Below are positions 28,683-39,882 of a DNA stretch of 64,000 nucleotides, piece by piece. How positions within the stretch are numbered: position 1 is the stretch's first letter; every line of letters starts with the position of its first letter. The notes below the pieces were generated by a model. The model had not been told where the DNA came from. It made no database searches and worked only from the letters and a program-made list of their open reading frames with translations. The DNA lies in NCBI GenBank assembly GCA_964057225.1, contig CAXKVF010000088.1, positions 124,001 to 188,000 on the forward strand, read 5' to 3'. Origin of the DNA: Auanema rhodensis (lineage: Eukaryota; Nematoda; Chromadorea; Rhabditida; Rhabditidae). The translations under genes were made by a program, and so were the position numbers.

Positions 28683-31600
28683 TGGGGAATCTAATTTTGA
28701 AAACCGCATCTCTTTATCTTTCACGTGAAGCGAGTTACATACCAAGTGCACATCACGTGTACATTTAATTAGCATAAATTAAAGTTCACGTAAATTTCAA
28801 AGTCATGGTTACCATGAACCAATATCAATTAAAATTTGTTTTTAGACTAATATGGACATGGGCAATCTAATTTTGAAAACCGCATCTCTTTATCTTTCAC
28901 GTGAAGCGAGTTACATACCAAGTGCACATCACGTGTACATTTAATTAGCATAAATTAAAGTTCACGTAAATTTCAAAGTCATGGTTACCATGCACCAATA
29001 TCAATAAAAATTTGTTTTTAGACTAATATGGACATGGGGAATCTAATTTTGAAAACCGCATCTCTTTATCTTTCACGTGAAGCGAGTTACATTCCAAGTG
29101 CACATCACGTGTACATTTAATTAGCATACATTAAAGTTCACGTAAATTTCAAAGTCATGGTTACCATGCACCAATATCAATAAAAATTTGTTTTTAGACT
29201 AATATGGACATGGGGAATCTAATTTTGAAAACCGCATCTCTTCATCTTTCACGTGAAGCGAGTTACATACCAAGTGCACATCACGTGTACATTTAATTAG
29301 CATAAATTAAAGTTCACGTAAATTTCAAAGTCATGGTTACCATGCACCAATATCAATAAAAATTTGTTTTTAGACTAATATGGACATGGGGAATCTAATT
29401 TTGAAAACCGCATCTCTTTATCTTTCACGTGAAGCGAGTTACATACCAAGTGCACATCACGTGTACATTTAATTAGCATAAATTAAAGTTCACGTAAATT
29501 TCAAAGTCATGGTTACCATGAACCAATATCAATAAAAATTTGTTTTTAGACTAATATGGACATGGGGAATCTAATTTTGAAAACCGCATATCTTTATCTT
29601 TCACGTGAAGCGAGTTACATACCAAGTGCACATCACGTGTACATTTAATTAGCATAAATTAAAGTTCACGTAAATTTCAAAGTCATGGTTACCATGAACC
29701 AATATCAATTAAAATTTGTTTTTAGACTAATATGGACATGGGCAATCTAATTTTGAAAACCGCATCTCTTTATCTTTCACGTGAAGCGAGTTACATACCA
29801 AGTGCACATCACGTGTACATTTAATTAGCATAAATTAAAGTTCACGTAAATTTCAAAGTCATGGTTACCATGCACCAATATCAATAAAAATTTGTTTTTA
29901 GACTAATATGGACATGGGGAATCTAATTTTGAAAACCGCATATCTTTATCTTTCACGTGAAGCGAGTTACATACCAAGTGCACATCACGTGTACATTTAA
30001 TTAGCATAAATTAAAGTTCACGTAAATTTCAAAGTCATGGTTACCATGAACCAATATCAATTAAAATTTGTTTTTAGACTAATATGGACATGGGCAATCT
30101 AATTTTGAAAACCGCATCTCTTTATCTTTCACGTGAAGCGAGTTACATACCAAGTGCACATCACGTGTACATTTAATTAGCATAAATTAAAGTTCACGTA
30201 AATTTCAAAGTCATGGTTACCATGCACCAATATCAATAAAAATTTGTTTTTAGACTAATATGGACATGGGGAATCTAATTTTGAAAACCGCATCTCTTTA
30301 TCTTTCACGTGAAGCGAGTTACATTCCAAGTGCACATCACGTGTACATTTAATTAGCATACATTAAAGTTCACGTAAATTTCAAAGTCATGGTTACCATG
30401 CACCAATATCAATAAAAATTTGTTTTTAGACTAATATGGACATGGGGAATCTAATTTTGAAAACCGCATCTCTTCATCTTTCACGTGAAGCGAGTTACAT
30501 ACCAAGTGCACATCACGTGTACATTTAATTAGCATAAATTAAAGTTCACGTAAATTTCAAAGTCATGGTTACCATGCACCAATATCAATAAAAATTTGTT
30601 TTTAGACTAATATGGACATGGGGAATCTAATTTTGAAAACCGCATCTCTTCATCTTTCACGTGAAGCGAGTTACATACCAAGTGCACATCACGTGTACAT
30701 TTAATTAGCATAAATTAAAGTTCACGTAAATTTCAAAGTCATGGTTACCATGCACCAATATCAATAAAAATTTGTTTTTAGACTAATATGGACATGGGGA
30801 ATCTAATTTTGAAAACCGCATCTCTTTATCTTTCACGTGAAGCGAGTTACATACCAAGTGCACATCACGTGTACATTTAATTAGCATAAATTAAAGTTCA
30901 CGTAAATTTCAAAGTCATGGTTACCATGAACCAATATCAATAAAAATTTGTTTTTAGACTAATATGGACATGGGGAATCTAATTTTGAAAACCGCATATC
31001 TTTATCTTTCACGTGAAGCGAGTTACATACCAAGTGCACATCACGTGTACATTTAATTAGCATATATTAAAGTTCACGTAAATTTCAAAGTCGTGGTTAC
31101 CATGCACCAATATCAATAAAAATTCGTTTTTAGACTAATATGGACATGGGGAATCTAATTTTGAAAACCGCATCTCTTTATCTTTCACGTGAAGCGAGTT
31201 ACATACCAAGTGCACATCACGTGTACATTTAATTAGCATAAATTAAAGTTCACGTAAATTTCAAAGTCATGGTTACCATGCACCAATATCAATAAAAATT
31301 TGTTTTTAGACTAATATGGACATGGGGAATCTAATTTTGAAAACCGCATCTCTTTATCTTTCACGTGAAGCGAGTTACATACCAAGTGCACATCACGTGT
31401 ACATTTAATTAGCATAAATTAAAGTTCACGTAAATTTCAAAGTCATGGTTACCATGAACCAATATCAATTAAAATTTGTTTTTAGACTAATATGGACATG
31501 GGGAATCTAATTTTGAAAACCGCATCTCTTTATCTTTCACGTGAAGCGAGTTACATACCAAGTGCACATCACGTGTACATTTAATTAGCATAAATTAAAG

Positions 31601-34600
31601 TTCACGTAAATTTCAAAGTCATGGTTACCATGAACCAATATCAATAAAAATTTGTTTTTAGACTAATATGGACATGGGGAATCTAATTTTGAAAACCGCA
31701 TCTCTTTATCTTTCACGTGAAGCGAGTTACATACCAAGTGCACATCACGTGTACATTTAATTAGCATAAATTAAAGTTCACGTAAATTTCAAAGTCGTGG
31801 TTACCATGCACCAATATCAATAAAAATTCGTTTTTAGACTAATATGGACATGGGGAATCTAATTTTGAAAACCGCATCTCTTTATCTTTCACGTGAAGCG
31901 AGTTACATACCAAGTGCACATCACGTCTAAATTTAATTAGCATAAATTAAAGTTCACGAAAATTTCAAAGTCATGGTTACCATGAACCAATATCAATAAA
32001 AATTTGTTTTTAGACTAATATGGACATGGGCAATCTAATTTTGAAAACCGCATCTCTTTATCTTTCACGTGAAGCGAGTTACATACCAAGTGCACATCAC
32101 GTGTACATTTAATTAGCATAAATTAAAGTTCACGTAAATTTCAAAGTCATGGTTACCATGCACCAATATCAATAAAAATTTGTTTTTAGACTAATATGGA
32201 CATGGGGAATCTAATTTTGAAAACCGCATCTCTTCATCTTTCACGTGAAGCGAGTTACATACCAAGTGCACATCACGTGTACATTTAATTAGCATTAATT
32301 AAAGTTCACGTAAATTTCAAAGTCATGGTTACCATGAACCAATATCAATAAAAATTTGTTTTTAGACTAATATGGACATGGGGAATCTAATTTTAAAAAC
32401 CGCATCTCTTTATCTTTCACGTGAAGCGAGTTACATACCAAGTGCACATCACGTGTACATTTAATTAGCATAAATTAAAGTTCACGTAAATTTCAAAGTC
32501 ATGGTTACCATGCACCAATATCAATAAAAATTTGTTTTTAGACTAATATGGACATGGGGAATCTAATTTTGAAAACCGCATCTCTTCATATTTCACGTGA
32601 AGCGAGTTACATACCAAGTGAACATCACGTCTAAATTTAATTAGCATAAATTAAAGTTCACGAAAATTTCAAAGTCATGGTTACCATGAACCAATATCAA
32701 TAAAAATTTGTTTTTAGACTAATATGGACATGGGCAATCTAATTTTGAAAACCGCATCTCTTTATCTTTCACGTGAAGCGAGTTACATACCAAGTGCACA
32801 TCACGTGTACATTTAATTAGCATAAATTAAAGTTCACGTAAATTTCAAAGTCATGGTTACCATGCACCAATATCAATAAAAATTTGTTTTTAGACTAATA
32901 TGGACATGGGGAATCTAATTTTGAAAACCGCATCTCTTCATCTTTCACGTGAAGCGAGTTACATACCAAGTGCACATCACGTGTACATTTAATTAGCATA
33001 AATTAAAGTTCACGTAAATTTCAAAGTCATGGTTACCATGAACCAATATCAATAAAAATTTGTTTTTAGACTAATATGGACATGGGGAATCTAATTTTAA
33101 AAACCGCATCTCTTTATCTTTCACGTGAAGCGAGTTACATACCAAGTGCACATCACGTGTACATTTAATTAGCATAAATTAAAGTTCACGTAAAATTCAA
33201 AGTCATGGTTACCATGCACCAATATCAATAAAAATTTGTTTTTAGACTAATATGGACATGGGGAATCTAATTTTGAAAACCGCATCTCTTTATCTTTCAC
33301 GTGAAGCGAGTTACATACCAAGTGCACATCACGTGTACATTTAATTAGCATAAATTAAAGTTCACGTAAATTTCAAAGTCATGGTTACCATGCACCAATA
33401 TCAATAAAAATTTGTTTTTAGACTAATATGGACATGGGGAATCTAATTTTGAAAACCGCATCTCTTTATCTTTCACGTGAAGCGAGTTACATACCAAGTG
33501 CACATCACGTGTACATTTAATTAGCATAAATTAAAGTTCACGTAAATTTCAAAGTCATGGTTACCATGAAGCAATATCAATAAAAATTTGTTTTTAGACT
33601 AATATGGACATGGGGAATCTAATTTTGAAAACCGCATCTCTTTATCTTTCACGTGAAGCGAGTTACATACCAAGTGCACATCACGTGTACATTTAATTAG
33701 CATAAATTAAAGTTCACGTAAATTTCAAAGTCATGGTTACCATGAACCAATATCAATAAAAATTTGTTTTTAGACTAATATGGACATGGGGAATCTAATT
33801 TTGAAAACCGCATCTCTTTATCTTTCACGTGAAGCGAGTTACATACCAAGTGCACATCACGTGTACATTTAATTAGCATAAATTAAAGTTCACGTAAATT
33901 TCAAAGTCATGGTTACCATGCACCAATATCAATAAAAATTTGTTTTTAGACTAATATGGACATGGGGAATCTAATTTTGAAAACCGCATCTCTTTATCTT
34001 TCACGTGAAGCGAGTTACATACCAAGTGCACATCACGTGTACATTTAATTAGCATAAATTAAAGTTCACGTAAATTTCAAAGTCATGGTTACCATGCACC
34101 AATATCAATAAAAATTTGTTTTTAGACTAATATGGACATGGGGAATCTAATTTTGAAAACCGCATCTCTTTATCTTTCACGTGAAGCGAGTTACATACCA
34201 AGTGCACATCACGTGTACATTTAATTAGCATAAATTAAAGTTCACGTAAATTTCAAAGTCATGGTTACCATGCACCAATATCAATAAAAATTTGTTTTTA
34301 GACTAATATGGACATGGGGAATCTAATTTTGAAAACCGCATCTCTTTATCTTTCACGTGAAGCGAGTTACATACCAAGTGCACATCACGTGTACATTTAA
34401 TTAGCATAAATTAAAGTTCACGTAAATTTCAAAGTCATGGTTACCATGAAGCAATATCAATAAAAATTTGTTTTTAGACTAATATGGACATGGGGAATCT
34501 AATTTTGAAAACCGCATCTCTTTATCTTTTACGTGAAGCGAGTTACATACCAAGTGCACATCACGTGTACATTTAATTAGCATAAATTAAAGTTCACGTA

Positions 34601-37600
34601 AATTTCAAAGTCATGGTTACCATGCACCAATATCAATAAAAATTTGTTTTTAGACTAATATGGACATGGGGAATCTAATTTTGAAAACCGCATCTCTTTA
34701 TCTTTCACGTGAAGCGAGTTACATACCAAGTGCACATCACGTGTACATTTAATTAGCATAAATTAAAGTTCACGTAAATTTCAAAGTCATGGTTACCATG
34801 AACCAATATCAATAAAAATTTGTTTTTAGACTAATATGGACATGGGGAATCTAATTTTGAAAACCGCATCTCTTTATCTTTCACGTGAAGCGAGTTACAT
34901 ACCAAGTGCACATCACGTGTACATTTAATTAGCATAAATTAAAGTTCACGTAAAATTCAAAGTCATGGTTACCATGCACCAATATCAATAAAAATTTGTT
35001 TTTAGACTAATATGGACATGGGGAATCTAATTTTGAAAACCGCATCTCTTTATCTTTTACGTGAAGCGAGTTACATACCAAGTGCACATCACGTGTACAT
35101 TTAATTAGCATAAATTAAAGTTCACGTAAATTTCAAAGTCATGGTTACCATGAACCAATATCAATAAAAATTTGTTTTTAGACTAATATGGACATGGGGA
35201 ATCTAATTTTGAAAACCGCATCTCTTTATCTTTCACGTGAAGCGAGTTACATACCAAGTGCACATCACGTGTACATTTAATTAGCATAAATTAAAGTTCA
35301 CGTAAATTTCAAAGTCATGGTTACCATGAACCAATATCAATAAAAATTTGTTTTTAGACTAATATGGACATGGGGAATCTAATTTTGAAAACCGCATCTC
35401 TTTATCTTTCACGTGAAGCGAGTTACATACCAAGTGCACATCACGTGTACATTTAATTAGCATAAATTAAAGTTCACGTAAATTTCAAAGTCATGGTTAC
35501 CATGAAGCAATATCAATAAAAATTTGTTTTTAGACTAATATGGACATGTGGAATCTAATTTTGAAAACCGCATCTCTTTATCTTTCACGTGAAGCGAGTT
35601 ACATACCAAGTGCACATCACGTGTACATTTAATTAGCATAAATTAAAGTTCACGTAAAATTCAAAGTCATGGTTACCATGAACCAATATCAATAAAAATT
35701 TGTTTTTAGACTAATATGGACATGGGGAATCTAATTTTGAAAACCGCATCTCTTTATCTTTCACGTGAAGCGAGTTACATACCAAGTGCACATCACGTGT
35801 ACATTTAATTAGCATAAATTAAAGTTCACGTAAATTTCAAAGTCATGGTTACCATGAACCAATATCAATAAAAATTTGTTTTTAGACTAATATGGACATG
35901 GGGAATCTAATTTTGAAAACCGCATCTCTTTATCTTTCACGTGAAGCGAGTTACATACCAAGTGCACATCACGTGTACATTTAATTAGCATAAATTAAAG
36001 TTCACGTAAATTTCAAAGTCATGGTTACCATGAACCAATATCAATAAAAATTTGTTTTTAGACTAATATGGACATGGGGAATCTAATTTTGAAAACCGCA
36101 TCTCTTTATCTTTCACGTGAAGCGAGTTACATACCAAGTGCACATCACGTGTACATTTAATTAGCATAAATTAAAGTTCACGTAAATTTCAAAGTCATGG
36201 TTACCATGAACCAATATCAATAAAAATTTGTTTTTAGACTAATATGGACATGGGGAATCTAATTTTGAAAACCGCATCTCTTTATCTTTCACGTGAAGCG
36301 AGTTACATACCAAGTGCACATCACGTGTACATTTAATTAGCATAAATTAAAGTTCACGTAAATTTCAAAGTCATGGTTACCATGCACCAATATCAATAAA
36401 AATTTGTTTTTAGACTAATATGGACATGGGGAATCTAATTTTGAAAACCGCATCTCTTTATCTTTCACGTGAAGCGAGTTACATACCAAGTGCACATCAC
36501 GTGTACATTTAATTAGCATAAATTAAAGTTCACGTAAATTTCAAAGTCATGGTTACCATGAAGCAATATCAATAAAAATTTGTTTTTAGACTAATATGGA
36601 AATGGGGAATCTAATTTTGAAAACCGCATCTCTTTATCTTTCACGTGAAGCGAGTTACATACCAAGTGCACATCACGTGTACATTTAATTAGCATAAATT
36701 AAAGTTCACGTAAATTTCAAAGTCATGGTTACCATGAACCAATATCAATAAAAATTTGTTTTTAGACTAATATGGACATGGGGAATCTAATTTTGAAAAC
36801 CGCATCTCTTTATCTTTCACGTGAAGCGAGTTACATACCAAGTGCACATCACGTGTACATTTAATTAGCATAAATTAAAGTTCACTTAAATTTCAAAGTC
36901 ATGGTTACCATGAACCAATATCAATAAAAATTTGTTTTTAGACTAATATGGACATGGGGAATCTAATTTTGGAAACCGCATCTCTTTATCTTTCACGTGA
37001 AGCGAGTTACATACCAAGTGCACATCACGTGTACATTTAATTAGCATAAATTAAAGTTCACGTAAATTTCAAAGTCATGGTTACCATGCACCAATATCAA
37101 TAAAAATTTGTTTTTAGACTAATATGGACATGGGGAATCTAATTTTGAAAACCGCATCTCTTTATCTTTCACGTGAAGCGAGTTACATACCAAGTGCACA
37201 TCACGTGTACATTTAATTAGCATAAATTAAAGTTCACGTAAATTTCAAAGTCATGGTTACCATGCACCAATATCAATAAAAATTTGTTTTTAGACTAATA
37301 TGGACATGGGGAATCTAATTTTGAAAACCGCATCTCTTTATCTTTCACGTGAAGCGAGTTACATACCAAGTGCACATCACTTGTACATTTAATTAGCATA
37401 AATTAAAGTTCACGTAAATTTCAAAGTCATGGTTACCATGCACCAATATCAATAAAAATTTGTTTTTAGACTAATATGGACATGGGGAATCTAATTTTGA
37501 AAACCGCATCTCTTTATCTTTCACGTGAAGCGAGTTACATACCAAGTGCACATCACGTGTACATTTAATTAGCATAAATTAAAGTTCACGTAAATTTCAA

Positions 37601-39335
37601 AGTCATGGTTACCATGAAGCAATATCAATAAAAATTTGTTTTTAGACTAATATGGACATGGGGAATCTAATTTTGAAAACCGCATCTCTTTATCTTTTAC
37701 GTGAAGCGAGTTACATACCAAGTGCACATCACGTGTACATTTAATTAGCATAAATTAAAGTTCACGTAAATTTCAAAGTCATGGTTACCATGCACCAATA
37801 TCAATAAAAATTTGTTTTTAGACTAATATGGACATGGGGAATCTAATTTTGAAAACCGCATCTCTTTATCTTTCACGTGAAGCGAGTTACATACCAAGTG
37901 CACATCACGTGTACATTTAATTAGCATAAATTAAAGTTCACGTAAATTTCAAAGTCATGGTTACCATGCACCAATATCAATAAAAATTTGTTTTTAGACT
38001 AATATGGACATGGGGAATCTAATTTTGAAAACCGCATCTCTTTATCTTTTACGTGAAGCGAGTTACATACCAAGTGCACATCACGTGTACATTTAATTAG
38101 CATAAATTAAAGTTCACGTAAATTTCAAAGTCATGGTTACCATGAACCAATATCAATAAAAATTTGTTTTTAGACTAATATGGACATGGGGAATCTAATT
38201 TTGAAAACCGCATCTCTTTATCTTTCACGTGAAGCGAGTTACATACCAAGTGCACATCACGTGTACATTTAATTAGCATAAATTAAAGTTCACGTAAATT
38301 TCAAAGTCATGGTTACCATGCACCAATATCAATAAAAATTTGTTTTTAGACTAATATGGACATGGGGAATCTAATTTTGAAAACCGCATCTCTTTATCTT
38401 TTACGTGAAGCGAGTTACATACCAAGTGCACATCACGTGTACATTTAATTAGCATAAATTAAAGTTCACGTAAATTTCAAAGTCATGGTTACCATGAACC
38501 AATATCAATAAAAATTTGTTTTTAGACTAATATGGACATGGGGAATCTAATTTTGAAAACCGCATCTCTTTATCTTTCACGTGAAGCGAGTTACATACCA
38601 AGTGCACATCACGTGTACATTTAATTAGCATAAATTAAAGTTCACGTAAATTTCAAAGTCATGGTTACCATGAAGCAATATCAATAAAAATTTGTTTTTA
38701 GACTAATATGGACATGTGGAATCTAATTTTGAAAACCGCATCTCTTTATCTTTCACGTGAAGCGAGTTACATACCAAGTGCACATCACGTGTACATTTAA
38801 TTAGCATAAATTAAAGTTCACGTAAATTTCAAAGTCATGGTTACCATGCACCAATATCAATAAAAATTTGTTTTTAGACTAATATGGACATGGGGAATCT
38901 AATTTTGAAAACCGCATCTCTTTATCTTTTACGTGAAGCGAGTTACATACCAAGTGCACATCACGTGTACATTTAATTAGCATAAATTAAAGTTCACGTA
39001 AATTTCAAAGTCATGGTTACCATGAACCAATATCAATGAAAATTTGTTTTTAGACTAATATGGACATGGGGAATCTAATTTTGAAAACCGCATCTCTTTA
39101 TCTTTCACGTGAAGCGAGTTACATACCAAGTGCACATCACGTGTACATTTAATTAGCATAAATTAAAGTTCACGTAAATTTCAAAGTCATGGTTACCATG
39201 AAGCAATATCAATAAAAATTTGTTTTTAGACTAATATGGACATGTGGAATCTAATTTTGAAAACCGCATCTCTTTATCTTTCACGTGAAGCGAGTTACAT
39301 ACCAAGTGCACATCACGTGTACATTTAATTAGCAT

Positions 39336-39341
39336 AAATTA
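39336..39341. other. Target-site duplication of element 1, left copy (AAATTA)
   Basis: AAATTA is positions 94-99 of the monomer that starts at 39243. The same six positions recur at 44540-44545, where the array resumes in register. Between the two copies lies only retrotransposon 1 and its junction filler. A short duplication of this kind is expected from target-primed reverse transcription. Confidence 0.85.
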
Positions 39342-39882
39342 GTCAAGGTTTATTGTTCTTTATCACAGGTTATAACAATAGCAGTTTTGAAAAAAGAAAG
39401 TGGATAAAAGAAGTTCCTTACAATATGAACATGATTATATAAATTGATTGACATGAAAACATTAATTGTATAGAGATAAGAATAATTATTGAATCAATTA
39501 TGTCAGTAGAAAATATATATTCTAAACAAGTAAATCTATGTGTCATAGTTGTCAACCCATCCTTGATAAACAAGGGATTTGTTCAGTTCAAAAAATATGA
39601 CCTGACCTCATTTTTACTTTTACCAGGTGCGGTGGAACTTAGAGAAAAAGTCGAGCCCGTTCTGGTAATCAGAGGTAACTATCACCAGATTCGTATGGCT
39701 AATGCCTATAGAGTCCATGGTGCAGTAACATTGTAGCAAAGGGAACAAGGATGTGGTTGAAAACAAAAAATGATACATGAAGAACATAGTTTGCATAGAT
39801 ATTTGTAGAAGACATATTGAAATAATAATTAGAGAACAAAATATCATAAGCAGACGAAAAACATTAATAATGAAAGTGCAAG
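39342..39882 (-). other. 3' UTR of element 1
   Basis: About 540 bases lie between the ORF2 stop and the 3' junction with the satellite. I see no convincing gene, no poly(A) tract and no obvious 3' microsatellite of the kind many CR1 or L2 elements carry. An AATAAA hexamer (minus strand) lies a few bases from the end. The 3' UTR is normally where the reverse transcriptase recognises its own RNA, but no specific structure could be identified by eye. Confidence 0.75.
39349..39354 (-). promoter_or_regulatory. Possible AATAAA polyadenylation hexamer of element 1
   Basis: Plus-strand TTTATT reads AATAAA in the element's sense and lies 7 bases before the 3' junction. Position and orientation suit a polyadenylation signal, but the spacing is short, no A tail follows, and the hexamer is common by chance in DNA this AT-rich. 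Confidence 0.3.

Larger units (their letters stand above)
1..39341. repeat. 176-bp satellite tandem array 1 (about 223.6 monomers)
   Basis: The sequence repeats head to tail every 176 bp. Taking the monomer to start at TGGGGAATCT, starts fall at 1, 177, 353 and so on to 39243, which is 223 periods less 6 bases. Those 6 bases are fully explained by the single-base indels at 6.87-11.69 kb. Monomers differ by only a few substitutions. Recurrent variable sites include the triplet after ACCATG (CAC, AAC or AAG), TAAATTTC versus TAAAATTC, TTTCACG versus TTTTACG, AATTAGC versus AATCAGC, and GGGGAAT versus GGGGGAT. Landmarks in the monomer are the palindrome TTCACGTGAA (positions 38-47), a second CACGTG (72-77), CACGTA (105-110) and CATGGTTACCATG (122-134). 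The monomer is AT-rich and has stops in all frames. Its length is near one nucleosome repeat, as in many centromeric satellites, but a centromeric role is only inferred. The left end is cut by the window, so the true array is longer. Confidence 0.99.

Noticed and set aside
1-39341. CRISPR array
   Set aside because: The 176-bp units are contiguous tandem repeats with no unique spacers, no leader and no cas genes, in a eukaryotic context.
39500-39847. Two overlapping short frames, one on each strand, in the element 1 3' UTR
   Set aside because: Short, no recognisable domain, on opposite strands of a UTR; expected by chance.
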